Source: Nocardioides sp. REDSEA-S33_B3
Lineage (GTDB): Bacteria > Actinomycetota > Actinomycetes > Propionibacteriales > Nocardioidaceae
NCBI GenBank assembly: GCA_001627335.1
Contig: LUPK01000056.1
Span: 1-51,790 of the forward strand
Direction of reading: 5' to 3'
DNA: 51,790 nt
Made by a program: the position numbers and the translations under genes. This document shows positions 16,461 through 23,838 of the stretch, piece after piece. The notes beneath the pieces are model-generated. The model made no database searches. It saw only the letters and a list, made by a program, of their open reading frames with translations, and had not been told where the DNA came from. How positions within the stretch are numbered: the stretch's first letter is position 1; every line of letters starts with the position of its first letter.

Positions 16461-16466
16461 ACCATA
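16461..16466 (-). promoter_or_regulatory. -10 element (TATGGT) of the RNB exoribonuclease gene
   Basis: It lies inside the 21-bp gap between the divergent ATG codons of the exoribonuclease (16454) and yaaA (16476), so the yaaA promoter must overlap the neighbouring coding sequence or this element. Confidence 0.55.
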
Positions 16467-16475
16467 GCCAGCACC

Positions 16476-17255
16476 ATGCTGATCCTCCTGCCGCCCAGCG
16501 AGGGCAAGACCGCACCCCGCCGGGGCAAGCCGCTCGACCTGGCCGCCCTCACCTGCCCCGAGCTCACCGACGCGCGCCGCGCGGTGATCGACGCCCTCGT
16601 CGACCTGTGCTCCGGGGACGTCGCGAAGGCCGCGGAGGTGCTTGAGGTCGGCGCCACCCAGCACGACCTGGTGGCGTTGAACGCCGGCCTCGCCGACGCA
16701 CCGACGGTACGCGCGGACGCCGTCTACAGCGGCGTGGTCTACGACGCGCTCGACGCGCCCACGCTCTCCACCGCCGCCCGCCGCCGCGCCTCGTCCCGGC
16801 TCGCGGTGACTTCCAGCGTCTTCGGCGTGGTGCGTCCCGGCGACCGGATCCCCGCCTACCGCCTCTCGGGAGGTACGACGCTGCCCGGCCTCGGGTCGGT
16901 GGCCGGTCACTGGCGCGCCCACCTCGACCCGGCCATGACCGACCTGCTCGGCGGCGGGCTGCTGGTCGACCTCCGCTCAGCCGCCTACGCCGCCTTCTGG
17001 CGCCCGGGGCCGGAACTGGCGCCGCGGGTGGCGACGGTGCGCGTGCTGCACGAGGTCGACGGGAAGCGGAAGGTCGTCTCCCACTTCAACAAGGCCACCA
17101 AGGGCCGCATCTCCCGCGCCCTGCTCGAGGACGGCGCCAACCCCGGCTCCCCCGCCCGTCTCGCGGAGGCGCTGCGCGACCTGGGCTGGATGGTCGAGGT
17201 CGGCGAGCCGACCGCCAAGGGCACGCAGCTCGACGTGGTGGTCGAGGAGCTGTAG
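16476..17255 (+). CDS. yaaA: YaaA family peroxide-stress protein (DUF328)
   Basis: 259 residues. Family signature at the N-terminus (MLILLPPSEGKTAPRRGKPL), then AVYSGVVYDALDA, SSVFGVVRPGDRIPAYRLS, LVDLRSAAYAAFW and VSHFNKATKGRISRALLE. E. coli YaaA lowers free iron and DNA damage during hydrogen peroxide stress and binds DNA; the same role here is inferred from homology. Start codons of yaaA and the exoribonuclease are divergent and only 21 bp apart. Its stop is one base from the stop of the convergent AraC gene. Confidence 0.92.
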   Translation: MLILLPPSEGKTAPRRGKPLDLAALTCPELTDARRAVIDALVDLCSGDVAKAAEVLEVGATQHDLVALNAGLADAPTVRADAVYSGVVYDALDAPTLSTAARRRASSRLAVTSSVFGVVRPGDRIPAYRLSGGTTLPGLGSVAGHWRAHLDPAMTDLLGGGLLVDLRSAAYAAFWRPGPELAPRVATVRVLHEVDGKRKVVSHFNKATKGRISRALLEDGANPGSPARLAEALRDLGWMVEVGEPTAKGTQLDVVVEEL

Positions 17256-17256
17256 C

Positions 17257-17868
17257 TCAGGTCGGCTCGACCGGCAGCCACAGCTCGCCACGGGCCGACC
17301 CGTCAGTCGGGTCCAAGGCCTGGACCGCGACAATCTCGGGTCCCTCGCGCAGCCGCCACGGTTGGGACGGGAACCACTCGGTCGCGGTCCTCGCCCAGGT
17401 GTCCTGCAGGACCGCCGGGCGGACGCGTCGGGCGTGTCCGAGCAGGCGCAGGTCGGGCAGGTCGACGATGCGGGTGTGCATGGGTTCTCCTCCGTGGACG
17501 GTCAGCGCGAAGCTGATCGCGGGCTGGGTGCGCAGAGGACCGCCGTCACGTCTCACCTCGGCCGGGCTGGCGCCGTGCATGGCGCGGAAGGCCCGGCCGA
17601 ACGCCTCGCTGGAGCCGTAGCCGTGGCGCACGGCCACCGTGAGCAGGTCCGCTCGGCCCGTCGTCAGGTCGCGGGCGGCCAGGGACATCCGGCGACGACG
17701 CACGTAGTCCGACAGCGGCATCCCCGCCAGCGACGCGAACGTGCGCCTCAGGTGGTGCTCGGTGGTCCCGATCCGGGCGGCGAGCGCCGCGGCCTCTACA
17801 CGTCGGGCGGGGTCCTCCGCGAGGTGCTCCTCGACCAGCGCCACGGCCCGGTTGAGCTCGACGATCAC
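17257..17868 (-). CDS. AraC-type regulator with abbreviated GyrI-like domain
   Basis: 203 residues. The start at GTG 17868 is fixed by AGGAGG 5 nt upstream. Residues about 1-108 form an AraC double helix-turn-helix (AALAARIGTTEHHLRRTFAS and TVAVRHGYGSSEAFGRAFRA). The remainder looks like the two ends of a GyrI/effector-binding domain: the opening strand (MHTRIVDLPDLRLLGHARRV) and the closing part (WARTATEWFPSQPWRLREGP, then RGELWLPVEPT). The central 70-80 residues of that domain seem absent. Full AraC-GyrI proteins are about 280 residues and activate genes on binding a small molecule. This one may have lost ligand control. No clear target gene; neighbours are yaaA and an APH-family gene. Confidence 0.8.
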   Translation of the reverse strand: MIVELNRAVALVEEHLAEDPARRVEAAALAARIGTTEHHLRRTFASLAGMPLSDYVRRRRMSLAARDLTTGRADLLTVAVRHGYGSSEAFGRAFRAMHGASPAEVRRDGGPLRTQPAISFALTVHGGEPMHTRIVDLPDLRLLGHARRVRPAVLQDTWARTATEWFPSQPWRLREGPEIVAVQALDPTDGSARGELWLPVEPT

Positions 17869-17951
17869 GTGGTCCTCCTCTCTTCGCCACCAGCCTGTCC
17901 GCAGCGGAGGTCGTGGCGCCCGATCATCGGTGGCCGATCCGATCGACGGGG

Positions 17952-19223
17952 TCAGCCGTCGCCCGCCGCGTCTCGCGCAGCACGGAGCCGCGCGTGCAGC
18001 CACGGCACCACCGCGGCCAGGTCGGAGCGGCTGTCGGGGTCCTGGGCCCGGAAGATCCGCTCGTAGGTCGCGACCTGGAAGGCCGTCTCGACGGCGGGCG
18101 TCAGCGCCCAGGCCCGCTCGTGGTCGAGCTCGGGATAGGCCGCCCGCCACGGCTCGCTCCACGCGGCCCACACCCGCGTGGCGTGCTCGGCGTCCGGGCG
18201 CTCGGCGGCCAGGTGCCGTGCGTCAAGATAGGGGTGCGTGAGGCAGGCGTCGGTCCAGTCGAAGACGACCGGCGAGGTGTCACCGGCGATGTTGCCGAGG
18301 TGCAGGTCGCCATGGTTGAGGGCCGTCGGGAGACCGATCGCGTCGAGGGCCTCGATCTGCTCGACCACCCACGGCTCGACCTCGGCCCACTCCGTCCACT
18401 GCTGGGGGGAGAAGCGGTCGCGCAGCACGCTGTCGTGCAGCGCGCGGTGCAGCTCATCCGCCAACCCGGAGAGCGATCGCTCCTCGACGCCGGCGTGCAC
18501 CAGCTCCGCCCGGTCGGCCGCGAGCTGGAGCCGCGCCATCCCCGTCGCGGTGGCCCCGGCCAGGTGCGCCGGCTCCGCGTCCGCGTCGGTGAGCTCTTCG
18601 AGCAGCATCCAGGCCCGGCCCGGGTCCACCGCCACGACGTCGGGCGTCAGGTCCGGTGCCAGCCCGGCCACGACCGCGGTCAGTGAGGGCTCGGCCCGGA
18701 ACCACTCGCAGGTGGCCTTGAACCACAGGTCGCGCTCTCCGTCCGCCCCGGCCACCGGCACACGCAGCACGGCCGAGAGCGACCACAGCTTGGTCGGCAC
18801 CGGCTCGGCCACCCGACGGAGCCCGACTGCGGGGAGCACCTCGTCCAGCCAGGCGGCCACCTCGCCTGCCCACGCTGCGCTCCACCAGGGCTGACCCGTC
18901 ACCACGACCCGTCCCGTGCGCCACGCGTCGTACGTCGCCACCAACCAGTCCACGGTTGCTTGGTCGAACCCTGCCTCGGCCGGGTCCCGTGACCAACCGT
19001 CCTCCGGCAGCGACTGCCCCTCGCCCGGCACGAGCAGGTGGACCACGCGGTCGTCGGTCTCCCACCGGGGCGTCCCGCACTTCCAGGCGCGCTCGACACC
19101 CAGAGCGGCGGTCAGGTCCCCGTGGTCGACCCAGCGCTGGTCGAGATCGACCACCCGCCAGCGACCACGCGCGGAATCGAGCAGGACGGCACGATGCAGA
19201 CGGGACGGCCGGGTCGTGGACAC
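17952..19223 (-). CDS. Aminoglycoside phosphotransferase (APH)-family protein
   Basis: 423 residues from GTG 19223. The C-terminal half has the APH/choline-kinase core: catalytic loop ALNHGDLHLGNI (Asp base and Asn metal ligand) and the metal-binding PVVFDWTDACLTHP in place of DFG. The N-terminal 130 residues are a beta-rich region (VVDLDQRWVDHGDLTAALGV and WETDDRVVHLLVPGEG) typical of the actinobacterial uncharacterised branch. There is no evidence that it confers antibiotic resistance; the substrate is likely a metabolite. It is the last gene of nif3-cdsZ-rnhA/cobC-APH, starting 9 bp after the preceding stop. Confidence 0.85.
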   Translation of the reverse strand: MSTTRPSRLHRAVLLDSARGRWRVVDLDQRWVDHGDLTAALGVERAWKCGTPRWETDDRVVHLLVPGEGQSLPEDGWSRDPAEAGFDQATVDWLVATYDAWRTGRVVVTGQPWWSAAWAGEVAAWLDEVLPAVGLRRVAEPVPTKLWSLSAVLRVPVAGADGERDLWFKATCEWFRAEPSLTAVVAGLAPDLTPDVVAVDPGRAWMLLEELTDADAEPAHLAGATATGMARLQLAADRAELVHAGVEERSLSGLADELHRALHDSVLRDRFSPQQWTEWAEVEPWVVEQIEALDAIGLPTALNHGDLHLGNIAGDTSPVVFDWTDACLTHPYLDARHLAAERPDAEHATRVWAAWSEPWRAAYPELDHERAWALTPAVETAFQVATYERIFRAQDPDSRSDLAAVVPWLHARLRAARDAAGDG

Positions 19224-19232
19224 CCGCGGGTT

Positions 19233-20483
19233 CTACCAGCGACCGGGGTCCAGCGTCGCGCCATTTCCCGGCGGCAGGGTGTTGTAGAGCCGCATCGAGC
19301 CACGTACCCCGCCGGGCGCCTTGTCGTCCGGGTAGAACGACACGACGCTGACCGAGGCCGGCGACAGCTCCATGCGGAACACCGCGTCCAGCGGCGCACC
19401 CATCGTGTGGGCCACCAGCGTCTTGATGGGCGTGACGTGGGAGACCACGACGACGGTGCGTCCGGGGTGCTGCTCGAGCACCCGGTCCAGCCCGCCGAGC
19501 ACTCGCCTCTCGACCTCGCGGAAGGACTCACCGCCCGGCGGCGGTACGTCCAGCGAGCCCAGCCAGGCGTCGAGGCCCTCGGGGTCCTGCTCGGCGACCT
19601 CGGCGAACGTCAGGCCGTCCCAGTCGCCGAACTCCATCTCGGCGAAGCCGGGCTCCACCTCGACCGGCAGCCCGAGGGCGTCCGCGACGATCTCGGCGGT
19701 CTCGCGGGTGCGACGCACGGGCGAGGCGACCACGGTGTCGACGCGGTCGCCGAGGCCGGCCAGCCAGTCGGCGGCCGCGCGGGCCTGTGCCAGGCCCTCC
19801 TCGCTCAGGGGCGGGTTGTCGCCACCGAGGCCGCCGGAGAACTTCTTCGCCGAGGTGTGCTTCGTGACGCCGTGGCGGACCAGCACCAGCGTGGTCGGGG
19901 CGCCGGTGGGCGGCGACCAGCCGCGGTGACCGGCCTGGTCCTGCTCGCGGTCGGTCCGCGCGGCACCCGGGGACTCGATCTCCTCGATCACCGACTCCTC
20001 GTCGGCTGCCCCGTCGGTTGCTCCGTCGGCGGCGCTGGTCACCGGGCCCGGAGCGACCTCGTCGCCGTCCATCGCCCGGTTCGCCAGGGCATCGGCATCG
20101 GCGTTCTCGGCGCGTGGGATCCAGGTGAAGGTGGTGCCGGCGGGAGCGAGGGCGCGGGCCTCGGCGTGCAGTGGCTGCAGGCCGGGGTGCTTGACCTTCC
20201 AGGCGCCCTTCATCTGCTCCACGACCAGCTTGGAGTCCATCCGGACCTCGATCCGCGCACCCGGCGCGTGGTCGAGCGCGAGCCGCAGACCGGCGATGAG
20301 ACCGGCGTACTCGGCGACGTTGTTGGTCGCCTCCCCGATCGCCACCGCCGCCTCGGCGAGGACCTCCCCGGTGGCGGCGTCGCGCACCAGCGCGCCGTAG
20401 CCGGCCGGACCCGGGTTGCCGCGCGAGCCGCCGTCGGCCTCGACGACGACGGTGTCCGGGCCTGTCCCAGGGGTTGCGGTCAC
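19233..20483 (-). CDS. Bifunctional RNase HI / CobC-like phosphatase
   Basis: 416 residues. GTG 20483 overlaps the cdsZ stop by 4 nt (GTGA). Residues about 10-140 are RNase HI: ADGGSRGNPGPAGYGALV (first Asp), TNNVAEYAGLIAGL (Glu), VRMDSKLVVEQM (Asp) and ENADADALAN (last Asp). An acidic Ala/Asp linker joins to a histidine phosphatase at about 200-416: LVLVRHGVTKHT (phospho-accepting His), SPVRRTRETAEIV, EMEFGDWDGLT and VVVSHVTPIK. This is the domain order of M. tuberculosis Rv2228c, which degrades RNA of RNA-DNA hybrids and has alpha-ribazole phosphatase activity for cobalamin synthesis. Confidence 0.96.
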   Translation of the reverse strand: MTATPGTGPDTVVVEADGGSRGNPGPAGYGALVRDAATGEVLAEAAVAIGEATNNVAEYAGLIAGLRLALDHAPGARIEVRMDSKLVVEQMKGAWKVKHPGLQPLHAEARALAPAGTTFTWIPRAENADADALANRAMDGDEVAPGPVTSAADGATDGAADEESVIEEIESPGAARTDREQDQAGHRGWSPPTGAPTTLVLVRHGVTKHTSAKKFSGGLGGDNPPLSEEGLAQARAAADWLAGLGDRVDTVVASPVRRTRETAEIVADALGLPVEVEPGFAEMEFGDWDGLTFAEVAEQDPEGLDAWLGSLDVPPPGGESFREVERRVLGGLDRVLEQHPGRTVVVVSHVTPIKTLVAHTMGAPLDAVFRMELSPASVSVVSFYPDDKAPGGVRGSMRLYNTLPPGNGATLDPGRW

Positions 20484-21223
20484 AGGCCGGACTCGGAGGT
20501 GCGGACGAGGATCCGCGAGCACTCCTCGCAGCGCACGACCTCATCGGCCGGGGCGGCCTTGATGGCGGCGAGCTCGGCGGCGTCGATGCCGAGCTGGCAT
20601 CCGCCGCAGCGGCGCTGGGTCAGGTGCGAGACGGCCAGGCCACCCTTGGACTCGCGCAGCTTCTCGTAGAGCGCGAGCAGGTCGGCGGGCAGTCCCTCGA
20701 CCGCGGGACCGCGGCGGGTGGCCAGCTCGGCGAGCTCCGCGTCGATCTCGGCGAACCGGGCGTCACGCGCGGCCGCGAGCTCGGCGAGCCGGGTGTCGGC
20801 GGCGCCGATGCGGTCGTTGACCGAGGAGAGCATCCCCTGGGCGGCCTCGAGCCGCTCCATGACCTCGAGCTCCTCGTCCTCCAGCGTGGAGATGCGGCGC
20901 TCGAGCGACTCGAGCTCGCCGGTCATCCGCTCGAGGTCCTTGGGGTTGGTGATGAGGCCGGCGTCCATCCGCTCCCGGTCGCGGGTGCGGCGCGCCTTGA
21001 CGGTCTCGACGTCGGCGTCGACCTTCTCCTGCTCGACGGTCAGGTCGTCGACGACGATCTTGGCGTCGCGGGCCTCGTCGACCAGGGCGGCGCGGCTGCG
21101 CTCGAGCTCGGCGATCTCGGCCAGCTCGGGCAGCGTGCGGCGCTGGTGGTGCAGCTGCTGGGCCCGGGAGTCGAGCTCCTGGACGTCGAGCAGCCGGAGC
21201 TGGGCGGCGGGGTCGGCTTTCAG
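20480..21223 (-). CDS. cdsZ: CdsZ-type coiled-coil zinc-ribbon protein (DUF164), CTG start
   Basis: 247 residues if started at CTG 21223. Residues 1-170 are a heptad-rich coiled-coil hairpin (LLDVQELDSRAQQLHHQRRT through RLAELAAARDARFAEID). The C-terminus has a C4 zinc ribbon: CGGC and later CEEC. This matches the family of M. tuberculosis Rv2229c, encoded between nif3 and the RNase H gene. The conserved N-terminus (KADPAAQLRLLDVQELDSR) lies entirely upstream of the first ATG/GTG/TTG in frame (ATG 20968). A CTG at 21223 sits 5 nt after AGGAG and is the only credible start. A start at 20968 would remove 85 residues of conserved coiled coil. Confidence 0.9.
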   Translation of the reverse strand: MKADPAAQLRLLDVQELDSRAQQLHHQRRTLPELAEIAELERSRAALVDEARDAKIVVDDLTVEQEKVDADVETVKARRTRDRERMDAGLITNPKDLERMTGELESLERRISTLEDEELEVMERLEAAQGMLSSVNDRIGAADTRLAELAAARDARFAEIDAELAELATRRGPAVEGLPADLLALYEKLRESKGGLAVSHLTQRRCGGCQLGIDAAELAAIKAAPADEVVRCEECSRILVRTSESGL

Positions 21224-21249
21224 CGTGACTCCTGGGTGTCGTGGTGGAT

Positions 21250-21297
21250 CACAGGCGGGTTCAGGGTGGTTCAGGGGCGCTTCAGGGGCGGGTCAGA
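21250..21297. repeat. Helically phased degenerate repeats between nif3 and cdsZ
   Basis: Copies of a TTCAGGG-type unit begin at 21260, 21270 and 21281, with weaker copies at about 21250 (ACAGGCGGG) and 21292 (GTCAGAGG), a spacing of 10-11 bp. They fill the gap between the nif3 stop and the cdsZ ribosome-binding site. Confidence 0.5.
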
Positions 21298-22417
21298 GGC
21301 GGTGCGTCCACGCGTCGGTGGAGCGCGTGCTGACCCGCACCTCCACCGTATCGCCCAGCGCCCCCTCCAGCCGCCTCGCCAGCACCGGCAGCCAGGTCCA
21401 CTCCGCGGCCCAGTGGGCGACGTCGACCAGGGCGGGACCCTCGTGCTCGAGGAACTCCGTCGCCGGGTGGTGGCGCAGGTCGCTGGTGACGTAGACGTCG
21501 GCGTCGGTGCCGCGCACGGTGTCGAGCAGGAAGTCGCCCGCTCCCCCGCACAGCGCCACGCGGCGTACGGGACGGTCCAGGTCGCCGGCGACCCGCACGC
21601 CGTGGGCGGTGCCCGGCAGCGCCTCCGCGACCCGCTCGGCGAAGGCGCGGAGGGTGGTCGGCTCCACGTCGCCGATGCGACCCGTGCCGGTGGTCCCGAT
21701 CCGCGGGTCGGCCAGCTCGAGCACGTCGTAGGCGGGCTCCTCGTAGGGGTGCGCGGCCAGCATCGCCCGGACGACGTGGGCCCGCCGACCACGCGGGAAG
21801 ACCACCTCGATCCGCACCTCGTCGACGCGCTCGGCCTCGCCCACGGAGCCGATCGTCGGGTCGGCGCCGGGCAGCGGGCGAAAGCGCCCCTCCCCGGCGA
21901 CCGTGAACGAGGCGTGGTCGTAGTCGCCGACCTGACCCGCGCCGGCACCGGCCAGCGCCGCGCGCATCCCGTCGGCGTCCTCGGCCGGCACCATCACGCC
22001 CAGCTTGTCGACGGCCGGCAGCGGCGCCGGGAGGATCGGCCGCGCGTCACGCAGCCCCAGGGCCAGGGCCATCGCCTCGGACACGCCGCCCTCGGCCTGG
22101 TCGGCATTGGTGTGGGCGGCCAGCAGTGCGCAGCCCGCCCCCGCGAGCGTGAGCGACGTGCGCCCCTTGGGGGTTTGGCTCGTGAAGCCGTGGACGCCCT
22201 TGAGGTAGAGCGGGTGGTGGGTCAGCAGCAGGTCGGCATCCCAGTCCGCAGCCTCCTGCGCCACGACCGGTGCGGGATCCACGGCGAGCAGGATCCGGCG
22301 TACGGGCTGGTCGAGGTCGCCGTGCACGAGACCGACCCGGTCCCAGCTGTCAGCGGTGCCGGGCGGGTACCACCCGTGCACCAGGTCGACGACGGATCGC
22401 AGCGTGGGCTCGGCCAT
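21293..22417 (-). CDS. Nif3-like dinuclear metal centre protein (DUF34)
   Basis: 374 residues. Conserved blocks: ADSWDRVGLVHGD, DADLLLTHHPLYLKG (two His metal ligands), LLAAHTNADQAEGGVSEAMA, and DVYVTSDLRHHPATEFLEHE near the C-terminus completing the dimetal site. A PII-like insert occupies about residues 140-245 (DKLGVMVPAEDADGMRAAL to AAHPYEEPAYDVLEL), as in the long form of the family. The family binds two metal ions; proposed roles include GTP cyclohydrolase or metal chaperone activity, none certain. First gene of the four-gene minus-strand operon. Minus-strand TACCCT (22430-22425) ends 7 nt before its ATG. Confidence 0.93.
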   Translation of the reverse strand: MAEPTLRSVVDLVHGWYPPGTADSWDRVGLVHGDLDQPVRRILLAVDPAPVVAQEAADWDADLLLTHHPLYLKGVHGFTSQTPKGRTSLTLAGAGCALLAAHTNADQAEGGVSEAMALALGLRDARPILPAPLPAVDKLGVMVPAEDADGMRAALAGAGAGQVGDYDHASFTVAGEGRFRPLPGADPTIGSVGEAERVDEVRIEVVFPRGRRAHVVRAMLAAHPYEEPAYDVLELADPRIGTTGTGRIGDVEPTTLRAFAERVAEALPGTAHGVRVAGDLDRPVRRVALCGGAGDFLLDTVRGTDADVYVTSDLRHHPATEFLEHEGPALVDVAHWAAEWTWLPVLARRLEGALGDTVEVRVSTRSTDAWTHRL

Positions 22418-22424
22418 GGCGGCG

Positions 22425-22442
22425 AGGGTAGCGGCCTACGCT
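22425..22442. promoter_or_regulatory. Divergent leaderless promoters between nif3 and mhuD
   Basis: TACCCT on the minus strand (22430-22425) ends 7 nt before the nif3 ATG at 22417. TACGCT on the plus strand (22437-22442) ends 6 nt before the mhuD ATG at 22449. The two starts are 31 bp apart. Confidence 0.6.
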
Positions 22443-22448
22443 CCCTGT

Positions 22449-22784
22449 ATGTCCGCCCCGAACTCAGTCGTGAAGATCAACGCCATCACCGTGCCGCCGC
22501 AGGCGGGCCCCGAGCTGGAGAAGCGGTTCGCCGCCCGCGCCCACACCGTCGACGGCGCCGACGGCTTCCTCGGCTTCCAGCTGCTGCGGCCCGTCGCCGG
22601 CGACGACCGCTACTTCGTCGTCACCCACTGGCGCGACGAGGAGTCGTTCGCCGCCTGGCGCGACGGCGACGCCCGCGCGGCCCACGCGGGCCCGGCGGGT
22701 GCCGAGGGCGAGCAGCGCAAGCCGGTCTCCAGCGGCGCGGACCTGCTGGAGTTCGAGGTCGTGCTGGACGTCAAGCCGTCCTGA
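22449..22784 (+). CDS. mhuD: MhuD-like heme-degrading monooxygenase
   Basis: 111 residues, single antibiotic-biosynthesis-monooxygenase (dimeric ferredoxin-like) domain. It aligns almost without gaps to M. tuberculosis MhuD: VVKINAITVPPQAGPELEKR, GFLGFQLLRPV, RYFVVTHW and LLEFEVVLDV. The residues known to matter in MhuD are kept with an offset of 4: Asn11 (MhuD Asn7), Arg30 (Arg26), Trp70 (Trp66) and the heme-ligand His79 (His75). MhuD opens heme to mycobilin and releases iron without making carbon monoxide. There is an extra Gly/Glu loop before the last strand (GPAGAEGEQRKPV). Leaderless-type promoter. Location is cytosolic. Confidence 0.92.
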   Translation: MSAPNSVVKINAITVPPQAGPELEKRFAARAHTVDGADGFLGFQLLRPVAGDDRYFVVTHWRDEESFAAWRDGDARAAHAGPAGAEGEQRKPVSSGADLLEFEVVLDVKPS

Positions 22785-22816
22785 GGCCGCCGGGAGGCGG
22801 GCCCCTCGGGCGTTGC

Positions 22817-22822
22817 TAGCCT
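22817..22822 (+). promoter_or_regulatory. Leaderless -10 element (TAGCCT) of azlCD
   Basis: TAGCCT ends 6 nt before GTG 22829. It separates azlCD transcription from mhuD 45 bp upstream. Confidence 0.5.
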
Positions 22823-22828
22823 GCGCCG

Positions 22829-23512
22829 GTGAGAGCTGAGGGAGGCGAGGAGCAGCACGCCTCCTTCCGCCGGGGCCTGCGGCTGGGGCTCCCCTTCGCG
22901 GCGGTCGGGTTCTTCCTCAGCGTCTCCTTCGGGGTGCTGGCCCGGCAGGCGGGGTTCAGCGTCGCCCAGGCCAGCGTCACCGCGATGATCGTGTTCGCCG
23001 GCTCCGCCCAGTTCGCCGCGCTGTCCGTCGTCACCGCTGGTGGCGGCATCCCCGCGGCCCTGACCGCGGGGAGCCTGATGAACGCCCGGTTCCTGGCCAT
23101 GGGCATCGCCCTGGCGCCGTCGCTGCCCGGTGGCCCGTGGCGACGCGCAGCGCAGGGGCAGACCGTCGTGGACTCCTCGTGGGCGCTCGCCCATCGTGGT
23201 GACGGCACCTTCGACCGGTGGTTGCTGTTCGGCACGACGCTCCCGCAGTACGTCGCGTGGACGCTCGGGTCCGTCGTCGGCGCGGTCTCGGGCGACCTGC
23301 TCGGTGACACCGACCGACTCGGGCTGGACGCGATCTACCCGGTCTTCTTCCTGTCGTTGCTGATCGCGGAGCTGCGGGACCGCGTGTCGCGCCGGGTCGC
23401 CCTCGCCGGTGCCCTGGTCGCGCTGGCCCTGGTGCCCCTCGCGCCACCGGGCATCCCGATCCTGGCCGCCAGCGCCGTCGCGCTCGTCGGTGTGGTGCGG
23501 AGGGCCGGGTGA
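22829..23512 (+). CDS. azlC: AzlC family branched-chain amino acid exporter, large subunit
   Basis: 227 residues from GTG 22829. AzlC signature: GLPFAAVGFFLSVSFGVLAR, then MIVFAGSAQFAALSVVTAGG, a Gly/Ala-rich NARFLAMGIALAPSLPGG and four further hydrophobic spans. AzlC and AzlD together export branched-chain amino acids or their analogues across the cytoplasmic membrane. The partner azlD begins 7 bp downstream, and both are required in characterised systems. Confidence 0.93.
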   Translation: MRAEGGEEQHASFRRGLRLGLPFAAVGFFLSVSFGVLARQAGFSVAQASVTAMIVFAGSAQFAALSVVTAGGGIPAALTAGSLMNARFLAMGIALAPSLPGGPWRRAAQGQTVVDSSWALAHRGDGTFDRWLLFGTTLPQYVAWTLGSVVGAVSGDLLGDTDRLGLDAIYPVFFLSLLIAELRDRVSRRVALAGALVALALVPLAPPGIPILAASAVALVGVVRRAG

Positions 23513-23519
23513 GGCACGG

Positions 23520-23837
23520 ATGACGTTGACCTACGCGCAGGTCTGGTGGCTCATCCTCGGCCTCGCCGCCCTGACCGCGCTGATCAAGGCGGCCGGCCCG
23601 GTGCTCCTGGGGGGCCGGGCGCTGCCGCCACCGGTGACGCGGGTCATCGTCCTCATGGCGCCGACGCTCCTCAGCGCGCTCGTGGTCACCTCGGTGCTGG
23701 CCGCCGGCCGGTCGTGGTCGGTGGGGGCGCACACCGTGGGGGTCGCCGTGGCGGCGCTGATGCTGTGGCGCAGGTGCCCGCTCGTGCTGAGCGTGCTCGT
23801 CGCCGTGCTCGTCACCGCCGGGCTCCGCGCGCTGTGA
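23520..23837 (+). CDS. azlD: AzlD family transporter, small subunit
   Basis: 105 residues from ATG 23520. Four hydrophobic segments, with the family's TALIKAAGPVLLGGRALPPP loop after the first span and VTRVIVLMAPTLLSALVV following. It is the small partner of AzlC in amino-acid export. Its stop codon is one base from the stop of the convergent amidohydrolase gene. Confidence 0.92.
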   Translation: MTLTYAQVWWLILGLAALTALIKAAGPVLLGGRALPPPVTRVIVLMAPTLLSALVVTSVLAAGRSWSVGAHTVGVAVAALMLWRRCPLVLSVLVAVLVTAGLRAL

Positions 23838-23838
23838 C

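Noticed and set aside
17952..19223. APH-family gene as an antibiotic resistance gene
   Set aside because: The sequence belongs to the broad APH/choline-kinase superfamily and sits in a housekeeping operon; nothing in it points to aminoglycosides.
20474..22819. 781-codon open frame on the plus strand
   Set aside because: It is opposite cdsZ and nif3, both with clear conserved motifs, and its translation is Val/Gly/Leu-rich without domains. Shadow frame.
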